A stretch of DNA of 64,000 nt from Haloferula helveola (GTDB lineage: Bacteria > Verrucomicrobiota > Verrucomicrobiia > Verrucomicrobiales > Akkermansiaceae). The notes below the pieces were generated by a model that was not told where the DNA came from, did not search any database, and was given only the letters and a program-made list of their open reading frames with translations. Shown one piece after another: positions 48,766 through 56,341 of the stretch; position 1 is the first letter of the stretch; every line of letters begins with the position of its first letter. The stretch is taken from assembly GCF_037076345.1 (NCBI RefSeq), contig NZ_AP024702.1:186001-250000 (forward strand). Direction: 5' to 3'. A program made the position numbers and the translations under genes.

Positions 48766-48838
48766 CGCCACTGTGGTTCGTAGTTCCCCGTTTACGGGGT
48801 CACGCCGGTCCGGAAACCGCCTGAAGGCGGAACTACAA
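48766..48838. repeat. REP-like palindromic repeat, copy 2
   Basis: Second copy of the 73-bp unit. It differs from copy 1 at a handful of bases, and the change G to A in CCTGAAGGCGG shortens one inner stem pair. Same orientation as copy 1, separated by 42 bp of unique sequence. Confidence 0.8.
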
Positions 48839-48951
48839 ACCCTTGTCTAGCGCCACCTCAGACACCTTCCAGCAATCCGAATCTTCCCGACGTTTCTCTC
48901 CTTGCTTCGGAAGCCGGAGCCCGGAAGATGGCGGGAGCAAATTTCCCACCC

Positions 48952-49836
48952 ATGAAGTCCGCCGCACTGCTCCTCGCCCTCGTTCTGCCCGCCCCGGCGA
49001 TCGACCTCGCCCGGTACATCGACGTACTCAGCACCCGCTCGGTCCACACCTCCGGGATGGACTTCAACGAGCTGACCCGGGGCGATGCGGACTTCAGCCA
49101 GTCCAGCCTGTTCGCCCTGCTCGGCAAGGTAGGCGACTCGGAACTCACCTGGGTTCCCGCCCTCAACTACGACTACTCCACCCTCGACCTCAACGCCTAC
49201 CCCTTCGGCGCCAACCCGGCCGCCCCGCGCTTCGACCGCGGACTGCACCGGATCTCGATGCCGAATTTCCTCATCTACAGCCCGTCCGGCTCCCGCTGGT
49301 TCCACGGTGCTTACATCGCTCCCGGTCTTTACTCGGAGCTTGATGACGTCAACTCACGCGACTTCTTCCTCTCCGCCGCGATCGGCACCGGCTATCAGGT
49401 CAGCGACTGCCTCACCGTCGGTTTCGGCGTCTACGCCGCGGACATCACCAACGACCCCTTCGTGGTTCCCGCACCGGTCTTCTTCTGGACTCCGAACGAG
49501 GAATGGCTCGTCGCCTATTACGGTCCGCGTTTCGTTGCCCGACGCGACATCGGCGACAACCACCAGCTCGGATTCGAAGCGGCATGGAATGGCGGCTCGT
49601 GGAGTGTCGATGCTTTCCGCGACGACGCCCGGCTCGACGTGAGCTCGGTCCGCACCGGTCTCTACTACAAATACCGAGTTGCCGGCCAGGTATGGCTCGA
49701 GCTCGGAGCCGGCTACACCTTTGCCAACGAGGTCAAGATCCACTCTCCGGGAGGACGCGACCTTTTCCCGGCAGCCTACGGCGAGGCAGACTCCGCCCCG
49801 TACGTCTCGTTCGGTATCAGCGTCAACCGCTGGTAA
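48952..49836 (+). CDS. Outer-membrane beta-barrel protein (DUF6268-like)
   Basis: This 294-residue secreted protein has a signal peptide (MKSAALLLALVLPAPA) and a body of alternating strands with aromatic girdles, ending SAPYVSFGISVNRW, where the terminal aromatic residue suits Bam-dependent outer-membrane insertion. The pattern resembles DUF6268-type barrel proteins. Function is unknown; it may be a porin or a structural barrel. The ATG at 48952 is preferred over one eight codons earlier because it begins the signal peptide. It converges on the SET-domain gene with only 4 bp between stops. Confidence 0.72.
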   Translation: MKSAALLLALVLPAPAIDLARYIDVLSTRSVHTSGMDFNELTRGDADFSQSSLFALLGKVGDSELTWVPALNYDYSTLDLNAYPFGANPAAPRFDRGLHRISMPNFLIYSPSGSRWFHGAYIAPGLYSELDDVNSRDFFLSAAIGTGYQVSDCLTVGFGVYAADITNDPFVVPAPVFFWTPNEEWLVAYYGPRFVARRDIGDNHQLGFEAAWNGGSWSVDAFRDDARLDVSSVRTGLYYKYRVAGQVWLELGAGYTFANEVKIHSPGGRDLFPAAYGEADSAPYVSFGISVNRW

Positions 49837-49840
49837 GACC

Positions 49841-50410
49841 TCAGGCCTCCACCGGGGTCTCGGCCTCGGCGAGCCGCTTGCGCAGCTCGTCCCACTGCTC
49901 CTGGCTCACGATGAAGCCGACGCACTTCTCGCTGCCACATCGGCACGGGTGGTCTTCGTAGCAATCGATATCGAAGCCGTAGTCGAAGCCAAGCTCCTCG
50001 CCCTTCGCGATATCGCGAAGCGAGTGAATGAAAATCCGTTTGCCCTCCACCCACGCCTCGCAGTTCGGGTCGCAGGAGTGGTTGATCAACCTCGCGGTAT
50101 TCCACGGCACGTTGCCATCGATGTCCCAGCGCTTGTCGAGCGTGAAGATGTAGACCGCGGCATCCCCGGTTTCCTCCGCCTTGGCGTGCTGGGCCCAAGC
50201 ACGGCGTTCGCTCTCCTCCTTGTCGATCAACTCGCCGATGTACTCGATGACCTTCGTCCCGGCCGGAATATCCTCGGTAGCATAAACGCCCCGACCGTGG
50301 ATCGATGATCCCCGGACCTCGCAGAGATCGCTCTGCCCGCGTTCCCACAGCTTGGTCATCTTGCGGCGCAGCCGTGCCTCCTCCTTCAGCTTCTTGGTCT
50401 TCTTGCCCAT
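49841..50410 (-). CDS. SET-domain protein lysine methyltransferase
   Basis: This 189-residue protein has the complete SET fold: SSIHGRGVYATEDIPAGTKVIEYIGE (pre-core), INHSCDPNCEAWV (cofactor knot Asn-His), GEELGFDYGF (catalytic Tyr region) and a post-SET cysteine cluster CRCGSEKC that would bind zinc. SET enzymes methylate lysines and are mainly eukaryotic; bacterial copies are known in Chlamydiae and scattered other phyla. The highly basic N-terminus (MGKKTKKLKEEARLRRK) suggests binding to nucleic acid or a ribosomal/histone-like target. The gene lies 21 bp after a secreted-protein gene and opposite to a barrel gene. Confidence 0.92.
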   Translation of the reverse strand: MGKKTKKLKEEARLRRKMTKLWERGQSDLCEVRGSSIHGRGVYATEDIPAGTKVIEYIGELIDKEESERRAWAQHAKAEETGDAAVYIFTLDKRWDIDGNVPWNTARLINHSCDPNCEAWVEGKRIFIHSLRDIAKGEELGFDYGFDIDCYEDHPCRCGSEKCVGFIVSQEQWDELRKRLAEAETPVEA

Positions 50411-50431
50411 GGCGGTGGAATGAGAATGAAG

Positions 50432-51034
50432 TTATTCGGCAGCCTCGCGCCTCACTTCGGGGAGCTCCATGTTCGCCGGCAGCGCCGGGAACAGCGAACG
50501 AAGATCGGCGACCGTCACGTCCGAACCGTTGATGAAGGTCCATTCCTGCCGGCCCTTCTCGGAAATGGCGATCTGGAATCCGTGGAGATTGATCACGTGG
50601 CCCTTCGGGTCGTCGCCCTGCATGATCCGGATCTGCATGACGGTCGGAACCAGCATCATCCACTTGGTGAAGACCGGCTCCCCGGCATTTGCTCCACCGG
50701 CGTCCTTGCCGGGCCAGACCTCGTAAACCCGCGGAGCGCCCTGGGTCTTGAACGAGATGATGTTCACGCCGTTGCGGGCCATCATGCCGCCGATGCCTTC
50801 GAGTTCCTCCTCGAGCTTCTCGATCCCTCCGCGACGCTTCGCCATCCGCTCCTTCCACTGCGGATACATCTTTTCGATCGCCACCTTGTGGTTGCCGAGA
50901 ACGACCTGCTTGCCGAGTGCCTCGACCGATTCGACCGCCGAGGTGACGACCTCACGGGGAGCCACCGCCTGTGCGGCGAGCGGCTGGGCCAAGCCGATGG
51001 CAACCGCCACCGACATCCATTGCACGAGCTTCAT
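50432..51034 (-). CDS. Hypothetical secreted protein
   Basis: This 200-residue protein starts at the ATG at 51034 with a clear signal peptide (MKLVQWMSVAVAIGLAQPLAAQA). A helical stretch (about 60-90) is followed by a beta-rich part with GMMARNGVNIISFKTQGAPRVYEVW and EWTFINGSDVTVADLRSLFPALP. No family is recognised. It is upstream of the SET gene on the same strand and divergent from parB, with 141 bp between starts. Confidence 0.72.
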   Translation of the reverse strand: MKLVQWMSVAVAIGLAQPLAAQAVAPREVVTSAVESVEALGKQVVLGNHKVAIEKMYPQWKERMAKRRGGIEKLEEELEGIGGMMARNGVNIISFKTQGAPRVYEVWPGKDAGGANAGEPVFTKWMMLVPTVMQIRIMQGDDPKGHVINLHGFQIAISEKGRQEWTFINGSDVTVADLRSLFPALPANMELPEVRREAAE

Positions 51035-51175
51035 GCAGGATGGATGACCCCGCTGGCAGCGACAGTCAAGTACGGCCACCGGTTGCGACACGCGACGTCA
51101 CGTTCGATACAATCGGCCGCCTTCTTGCAAATCCGCTTTGCTTCCGACGCGCGACTCTGCAAGTCTGCCTGTCTC
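51035..51175 (+). promoter_or_regulatory. Possible parB promoter region
   Basis: TTGCGA at 51083-51088 and TACAAT at 51108-51113 are separated by 19 bp, and the parB ATG follows at 51176. Spacing is long for a sigma-70 promoter, so this is a weak call. Confidence 0.3.
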
Positions 51176-52066
51176 ATGTCGAAGCAGGCTCTTGGAAAAG
51201 GACTCGGCGCACTCATCCGCAAGCAAGGCGGCGCCCCTTCTCAACCGAGCACCGGGGATGCCGATGCTGCGGCCGGCAGGGCGCGCGAGGTTCCGATCGA
51301 CCAGGTGGTGTCGAGCCCGCTCCAGCCACGTACGCACTTCATCGAGAGCCCGCTCGACGAACTGGTCGAGTCGATCCGGCAACACGGCATCATCCAGCCG
51401 CTGATCGTCCGTCGGGTCGAAGACAAGCTCGAACTCATCGCCGGCGAACGACGCTGGCGGGCTTCGCAGAAGCTCGGACTCGCGACCGTTCCGGTCATCG
51501 AGCGCGAGGCTTCCGACCGCGACGTCCTCGAAATGGCCCTCATCGAGAACCTCCAGCGGGAGGATCTCAACCCGATCGAAGAAGCCGCAGGCTACGTCCG
51601 CCTCGCCAAGGAGTTCGCGATGAAGCAGGACGAGATCGCCGGCCGCGTCGGCAAGTCGCGGGCCAGCGTCGCCAACGCGATGCGCCTGCTCGAACTTCAC
51701 AACGACGTCCAGGTCCTCGTCGCCCGCGGGCAACTCAGCGTCGGCCACGCCAAGGCCATCCTTTCGATCAAGGACAAGGATTCCCAGCTGCTCGCCAGCG
51801 ACCAGATCCTCAAAAGGGGACTCACCGTCCGGGCCGCCGAGAAACTGGCCCACGATTTCGGCGCTCCCGGCCGGGAAAAGAAGGGCGCCCCACCGAAGCC
51901 CGAGGTCGATGCCCACATCCGGGCCATCCAGAGCAAGCTGCGCGACCATTTCGCCACCCACGTGCAGGTCCAGCACGGAGCCAAGAAGGGCAAGATCGAG
52001 CTCGAGTACTACGGCGACGACGATCTCCAGCGCTTGCTGGATCTCCTTGGCATCGGCGAGATCTGA
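51176..52066 (+). CDS. parB: Chromosome-partitioning protein ParB
   Basis: This 296-residue protein has the N-terminal KQALGKGLGALI segment (ParA-interaction peptide), the CTP-binding boxes LELIAGERRWRASQKLG and ALIENLQREDLNPIEEA, a helix-turn-helix (MKQDEIAGRVGKSRASVANAMRLL) and a C-terminal dimerisation part. It binds parS sites and spreads as a CTP-dependent clamp in chromosome segregation. The ATG at 51176 gives the family's canonical start; a far longer frame upstream is non-coding leader. The usual neighbouring parA is absent; a peptidase gene follows 15 bp downstream. Confidence 0.94.
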   Translation: MSKQALGKGLGALIRKQGGAPSQPSTGDADAAAGRAREVPIDQVVSSPLQPRTHFIESPLDELVESIRQHGIIQPLIVRRVEDKLELIAGERRWRASQKLGLATVPVIEREASDRDVLEMALIENLQREDLNPIEEAAGYVRLAKEFAMKQDEIAGRVGKSRASVANAMRLLELHNDVQVLVARGQLSVGHAKAILSIKDKDSQLLASDQILKRGLTVRAAEKLAHDFGAPGREKKGAPPKPEVDAHIRAIQSKLRDHFATHVQVQHGAKKGKIELEYYGDDDLQRLLDLLGIGEI

Positions 52067-52081
52067 GGCACCCTGCGCAGC

Positions 52082-53050
52082 GTGAAGCCTGCCGCCGCCC
52101 TGCTCCTTCCCCTCGCCTGTCTGGCGGGCGTCCTCAGCCACTGTTCCAAGCCGAAGGACGCCGGACCCGAGCAACTCCAGGTCGATAACACCAAGACCGA
52201 GCTCTCTTCCGAGTTCTCCGGCGCCAACGCTTTCGCCCATGTCGAGCGGATCGTCGGATACGGCCCCCGTCCGCCCGCCAGCGAGGGGTTTGAAAAGATG
52301 CTCTCGGATCTCGAGAAGAGCCTTGCCGACTTCGGCTGGAAAACCACGCGCCAGAAGTTCCGCGCCGCCACACCCGACGGACCGGTCGACTTTACCAACC
52401 TGCTCGCCCGGCACGGGTCCGCCAAACCCGAGCCCGATTCCCTCCCTTTCATCATCGGAGGACACATCGACACCAAGAAGTTCTCCTTCCCCTTCGTCGG
52501 CGCCAACGATGGCGGATCCTCGACCGGAGTCCTGCTTGAGTTGGCCCGCGTCCTCTCCACCGATCCCGCATCGGCCGCCAAGGTCGAGCTGGTCTTCTTC
52601 GATGGCGAGGAAGCCTTCCGTCCCGGCATCACGGCGACCGACGGACTCTACGGTTCGAAATACTTCGCCCAGAAGATGGCGACCCGGCCGACCTGGCCCG
52701 CGGCGGGCATCGTGATCGATATCGTCGGCGATCCCGACTACGAACTTCACTTCAACCCGGAGACCCCCGAGGGGTTCGCAAGCGTGGTCGAGCGTCTCGG
52801 CGCGAAGCAGAACTTCACCAAGCCCTTCAAGGCCTCCGTCTTTCCGGTCATCGACGACCACGTGCCACTGCAGAATGCGGGCGTTCCGTGCCTCCACCTG
52901 ATCGGACAGTTCGGCTCCATGCCTTACTGGCACAAGGAGGGCGACACCCTCGACAAGGTGAAGCCGGAGATGCTCGAAAAAGTGGGACGCCTGGTCCTCG
53001 ACTTCCTCGCCGAGGCCCCTCAACCGGCCGCCGCAAGCGCCGAAGAGTAG
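52082..53050 (+). CDS. M28-family enzyme, glutaminyl cyclase-like
   Basis: This 322-residue protein has a probable lipoprotein-type or cleavable signal (MKPAAALLLPLACLAGVLSHC) and the zinc-site motifs of the M28 fold: GGHIDTK, ANDGGSSTGVLLELAR (Asp), FFDGEEAF (Glu) and PVIDDHVPL (His). The one-zinc arrangement and the VIDDH segment are as in glutaminyl-peptide cyclotransferases, which convert N-terminal Gln to pyroglutamate, rather than two-zinc aminopeptidases. It begins at a GTG 15 bp after parB and probably shares its transcript. It acts outside the cytoplasm. Confidence 0.84.
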   Translation: MKPAAALLLPLACLAGVLSHCSKPKDAGPEQLQVDNTKTELSSEFSGANAFAHVERIVGYGPRPPASEGFEKMLSDLEKSLADFGWKTTRQKFRAATPDGPVDFTNLLARHGSAKPEPDSLPFIIGGHIDTKKFSFPFVGANDGGSSTGVLLELARVLSTDPASAAKVELVFFDGEEAFRPGITATDGLYGSKYFAQKMATRPTWPAAGIVIDIVGDPDYELHFNPETPEGFASVVERLGAKQNFTKPFKASVFPVIDDHVPLQNAGVPCLHLIGQFGSMPYWHKEGDTLDKVKPEMLEKVGRLVLDFLAEAPQPAAASAEE

Positions 53051-53255
53051 GCGCCCAGAGGCCACCGGAGAGGTGAAGCCCGTCGATGAAACGCGGACTT
53101 CGCGATCCGGGGTCAAAGCCCCTCTTCCTTTAGCGGATTTTCACAAGTTTCGCGGTTCCCGTCCCCGGTTTGGAGAGCTTTGGAAATCCTCCATTTTTCG
53201 GTTGTCAAACCCCGGACCCCGACCCTAAATCCCCGCCCACCTTTCAGGGCACCAA

Positions 53256-53331
53256 GGCTCGGTAGCTCAGTTGGTAGAGCAGCGGATTGAAAATCCGCGT
53301 GTCGGCGGTTCGATCCCGTCCCGAGCCACCA
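53256..53331 (+). tRNA. tRNA-Phe (GAA anticodon)
   Basis: Acceptor GGCTCGG pairs with CCGAGCC, followed by A and an encoded CCA. The anticodon arm CGGAT TGAAA ATCCG gives anticodon GAA. D arm GGTAGCTCAGTTGGTAGAGC and T loop TTCGATC are normal. The 3' end is duplicated downstream (see repeat at 53483-53560). Confidence 0.96.
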
Positions 53332-53386
53332 CCCCCCCTCAAGAAGTCGCCACTTCAGGCGCACCCGCCCCATCGACAGCCGCCGA
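53309..53386 (+). repeat. 78-bp direct repeat spanning tRNA-Phe 3' end, copy 1
   Basis: Starts in the T arm of tRNA-Phe and continues 55 bp beyond the CCA. It matches 53483-53560 with no gaps and few substitutions. The T-arm and acceptor 3' half are part of the repeat. Confidence 0.8.
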
Positions 53387-53482
53387 CACGAGTCGGCAAC
53401 GCACGGCGAGACGAGCGCAGTGAGTCGAGTGGACTTCAACCCGGCGAAGCCGCAAGACGCGTGGTGAAGCGCAGCTTCACAA

Positions 53483-53560
53483 TTCGATTCCGTCTCGAGC
53501 CACCACCCTCCCCTCAAGAAGTCGCCACTTCAGGCGCACACTCCCATCGACAGCCTCCGA
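53483..53560 (+). repeat. 78-bp direct repeat, copy 2 (tRNA-Phe 3' remnant)
   Basis: Contains TTCGATTCCGTCTCGAGCCA, a slightly degenerate copy of the tRNA-Phe T arm and 3' end, then the same downstream sequence. The offset to copy 1 is 174 bp. It looks like an att-type duplication or a footprint of an integration and deletion; no integrase remains. Confidence 0.75.
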
Positions 53561-53583
53561 TGTGAGGTGGATCACCTGATCGC

Positions 53584-54882
53584 TCACTCCACCTTCCACT
53601 GCGCGTCCTGCAGGGCCTTGAGGCGCTTCACCTCAGCGGGACGTTCGGCCGCAAGGTTCTTGGTTTCCGTTGGATCGGACTTGAGATCGAAGAGTTCGAC
53701 CACACCGGCCGTCGAAGAAAATCGTGCCTTGTTGGCATCGGGGCCGACCGTGCCGGGCAGGATCAGCTTCGACCAGCCGTCGAGAACCACGAGTGAGGTC
53801 ACACTCTTTGACGGGTCATCGATATCCATGATGTCGTGACGGAAGCTCTCGATGAAAATCGTGTCGCGCTCTTCGACCGCCTCGTGGTCCCGCAGGTCCA
53901 GGCCCGGCATGACATCGGGCACAGAAATCCCGGCGACCGACAAAAGCGTCGGCACGACATCGACGATGGACACCAGGTTCGAATCGTCGCGGGTTGGCTG
54001 GACTTTCCCCGGCCAGCGGATGAACACCGGAGTCCGGATTCCGTTTTCATACGGGGTGAGCTTGGCCCGACCGCCTCCATAGCCCGCGAACGGATCCCAA
54101 CCATTGTCCGAAAGGTAGATGATGAAGGTGTCATCCTTCAGACCCTTCTTTTCCAGGTATCGGTCAAGGTCACCGCAGGTCTCGTCAAACCACTCGATCA
54201 TCGCGTGATAAACCTCACCGTGCTTGGTAGGGCCTTTGCCGGCATACTTCTTCTTCAGTCTCTCCGGTGGATTGTGCGGATCATGCGGCAGCAAGGGCGC
54301 GTACCAGACGAAGAAGGGCTTCTCCTTCTCGACCGCCATGTCGATGAACTCGTGAACCGGTTCCATGCCCTTGCGTCCGATGCTCAAACCGGCACCGCCG
54401 TGACGGGACCGCTCCTTGGTCATGCCATGAGTGAAGCCGACCTCGCTGAAGGACGTGTTCCAGAGCTTGCCGGTCTGGAAGGTCAGGTAGCCGGCGTCGC
54501 TCAGAGTCTTCGGCAGGATCAAGGGATTGGCCAAAAGCCGGTCGCGGAGCGGATCTCGATTGGCCCGACCCGCCTTCGGAGCTTTCGGGGATGACGCATG
54601 GAGGTCGTTGCCGGTGATGCCGTGGCGACTCGGCAAGAGGCCGGTCAAGAGCGTCGCCAGCGACGGCGAGCAGACGGGCATCGAGTAGCCGCGGGTGTAG
54701 AGCAGGCTCTCGCCCGCCATACGGTCGAGGTTCGGCGTTTCCACCATTTCGTTCCCCATGAAGCCGTAGTGGCTGTAGGTGTGGTCGTCCGAAAGGATCA
54801 GGACGATGTTGGGGCGCTTGTCCTCCGCGTGGAGGAGACCCGGAAGCAACAAAGCGGCGAGCAGGAACAACCGGTGGATCAT
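53584..54882 (-). CDS. S1-family sulfatase with atypical maturation motif
   Basis: This 432-residue secreted protein is a clear sulfatase: signal peptide to about residue 19, NIVLILSDDHTYSHYG with the Asp pair at 32-33, GKLWN in place of GKWHL, and LSDNGWDP. The formylglycine segment is CSPSL at 71-75, so the arginine of the C-x-P-x-R rule is leucine, confirmed by the CTG codon on the minus strand. This Arg is normally needed for recognition by formylglycine-generating enzyme and for the active site. The protein may be inactive, matured in another way, or use another nucleophile. It is the first gene beyond the tRNA-Phe duplication and lies apart from the other sulfatases. Confidence 0.9.
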   Translation of the reverse strand: MIHRLFLLAALLLPGLLHAEDKRPNIVLILSDDHTYSHYGFMGNEMVETPNLDRMAGESLLYTRGYSMPVCSPSLATLLTGLLPSRHGITGNDLHASSPKAPKAGRANRDPLRDRLLANPLILPKTLSDAGYLTFQTGKLWNTSFSEVGFTHGMTKERSRHGGAGLSIGRKGMEPVHEFIDMAVEKEKPFFVWYAPLLPHDPHNPPERLKKKYAGKGPTKHGEVYHAMIEWFDETCGDLDRYLEKKGLKDDTFIIYLSDNGWDPFAGYGGGRAKLTPYENGIRTPVFIRWPGKVQPTRDDSNLVSIVDVVPTLLSVAGISVPDVMPGLDLRDHEAVEERDTIFIESFRHDIMDIDDPSKSVTSLVVLDGWSKLILPGTVGPDANKARFSSTAGVVELFDLKSDPTETKNLAAERPAEVKRLKALQDAQWKVE

Positions 54883-55245
54883 GGTGCGGAGATAACGCCA
54901 CCAAGAGCGGCAAGCTGTCAGGCGGGGTCACCGAAAGCTGGCCTCGTCCTCGGACCACGCACACCGCCACCGCAGCACAAGACAAGCGCCGAAGGTGCGC
55001 CGGCAGTTAGCCCCGGGGTTCACCCCGGGGGTGGGGTCGCAGGGAACGATTGAGCCCCGCGAGGGGCGTAGGCGGAGCCCGCAACGTCTTTGGGGCCGAC
55101 CCCGCCTGCGCACCTTCGGCGCTTCAATAATCCTGCCCTTGGTTCCCCCCGGGGTGAACCCCGGGGCTAACCGCCTGCGTCCCTTCGGGACTGTTGAAAC
55201 ACAACCATGCCTGGCGATCTTCAACAGGGGCTCTGCCAGATGGCA
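54883..55245. other. Intergenic region filled by palindromic repeats
   Basis: These 363 bases lie between two minus-strand genes and are mostly the inverted-repeat cluster at 54986-55171. No coding frame is supported. Confidence 0.6.
54986..55171. repeat. Inverted palindromic repeat cluster
   Basis: Two perfect inverted pairs: 15 bp at 54986-55000 with 55109-55123, and 26 bp at 55006-55031 with 55146-55171. Each 26-bp arm is itself palindromic around GGGGTTCACCCC. Further GC hairpins occur between them. This resembles REP or intergenic palindrome families, here as an inverted pair. No coding role. Confidence 0.75.
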
Positions 55246-56322
55246 CTACCCCTCAAAATCGAGCGCCTGCATCAAGGCCTGCCGGTCATCCTCGGAAAGC
55301 TTGTCCAAGGGGTAGTCGATCCACTCGCCATCCACCTGCAGGTGGATCACCTTGCTGCCGGCCTGATAGACCCCGGCCGCACGGATCTTTTGTCCGTCCG
55401 CGTTGGTCCAGGCGCGCTCCGGGATCTGGAGCCCGTCAGGCGACGGGTCGGGATCCGCTGGCTCCGGTGGTTTGGAGGGAGCCTGCTTCTCCACCGCCAG
55501 CTCCGGCTTGTAATCCTTGGGGTCGATCCCCGCCCCGGTCACGAAGATCATCGCATCGTGCCGCATCTCGTTCCCGCCGACATACATGCCCCATCGGAAC
55601 GAGGTCACGCCACTGGGCCGCGCATACGAACCCTCCCCCTGCTTCACGCCGTTGAGGTAAACCTCGTAGTCGTGCCCGTTGTCCCGCACCCGGATGTGGA
55701 ACGGCTTTCCGACCATGTTGCGGGCCATGACCTTGTCCGTCCCGCGACGATGGTTGAGGCGGATGTCGCCGTTGTCGCCCATGTTGATCTGCACCGACCA
55801 GTCGTTCTCGTTGTTCTTGGCCTGGAAGATCGCCGCGCCGTGCGGCTTGATGATCGTGTAGGTGCCGACCCACTCGTGCCATGCTCCCTTTTTCCACGAC
55901 AGCTCGCTGAAGCTCTCGACCCGCGCCGCGAGCTTGCGGGTGTTGCGGACATTCTCTTCGCCTTCGAAGAGTCGGAAGACCTGGGTATTCCCATCCTCCT
56001 GATACCAGCGGGTCCACTTCTCGAAGTCCGACCGGCGGATCGCACTGTTGGCAAGGGTGTGCAACTTGATCGCCGAGGGGATCTTGCGGCGCTCATTGGG
56101 ACCCGAGGTGACGAGATCACCGGAGACACGGATCGTTGAGCCCTTATACCCCCCTGACGAGTTACTCCCACGCGGAAGCCCGTTCCGCTTCATGATTTCC
56201 CCGAAGGTCGGATCCGTTCCGCGCTGGCTGTAGAGCGCGGCGACGTCAACCGCTTCGGCCGATCCAATCAGCCCGACGACTGCCAGACCGACGGCGAAGA
56301 AAAACGTGTAGTGCCTCGACAT
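55246..56322 (-). CDS. Lectin/lyase-fold protein with SHD1 domain
   Basis: This 358-residue secreted protein starts at the ATG at 56322 with a signal peptide (MSRHYTFFFAVGLAVVGLIG). The middle (about 60-260) has beta-jelly-roll features shared with alginate-lyase-like and LamG proteins: RSDFEKWTRWYQEDGNTQVF, AIFQAKNNENDWSVQINM and GKPFHIRVRDNGHDYEVYLNG. The C-terminal 55 residues (RAWTNADGQKIRAAGV, VDGEWIDYPLDKLSEDDRQAL) match the SHD1 domain, common in Planctomycetes and Verrucomicrobia. It may bind or cleave a polyuronate or other polysaccharide, but lyase activity is unproven. It is last in a run after the PSCyt/PSD1 and DUF1501 genes, 19 bp downstream of the latter. Confidence 0.72.
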   Translation of the reverse strand: MSRHYTFFFAVGLAVVGLIGSAEAVDVAALYSQRGTDPTFGEIMKRNGLPRGSNSSGGYKGSTIRVSGDLVTSGPNERRKIPSAIKLHTLANSAIRRSDFEKWTRWYQEDGNTQVFRLFEGEENVRNTRKLAARVESFSELSWKKGAWHEWVGTYTIIKPHGAAIFQAKNNENDWSVQINMGDNGDIRLNHRRGTDKVMARNMVGKPFHIRVRDNGHDYEVYLNGVKQGEGSYARPSGVTSFRWGMYVGGNEMRHDAMIFVTGAGIDPKDYKPELAVEKQAPSKPPEPADPDPSPDGLQIPERAWTNADGQKIRAAGVYQAGSKVIHLQVDGEWIDYPLDKLSEDDRQALMQALDFEG

Positions 56323-56341
56323 GCCGGATGGATGAACGCGG

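Larger units (their letters stand above)
48636..48951. other. Intergenic region with two REP-like repeats
   Basis: These 316 bases hold the two 73-bp repeats at 48651-48723 and 48766-48838 and a short leader for the outer-membrane protein at 48952. Nothing else was recognised. Confidence 0.6.
53051..53583. other. tRNA-Phe region with partial duplication
   Basis: Apart from tRNA-Phe at 53256-53331 and the two copies of the 78-bp repeat, no gene is supported here. Apparent frames in this stretch run across the tRNA. Confidence 0.6.

Noticed and set aside
48651-48838. CRISPR array
   Set aside because: Only two repeats, 73 bp long, with nested stems and no further spacers or cas genes.
51098-53116. 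672-codon minus-strand frame over parB and the M28 gene
   Set aside because: Opposite two genes with full catalytic motifs; composition typical of a high-GC shadow.
53113-53517. Minus-strand frame across tRNA-Phe and its duplicated tail
   Set aside because: It overlaps a complete tRNA and the direct repeats; the apparent similarity to other small frames comes from the repeat.
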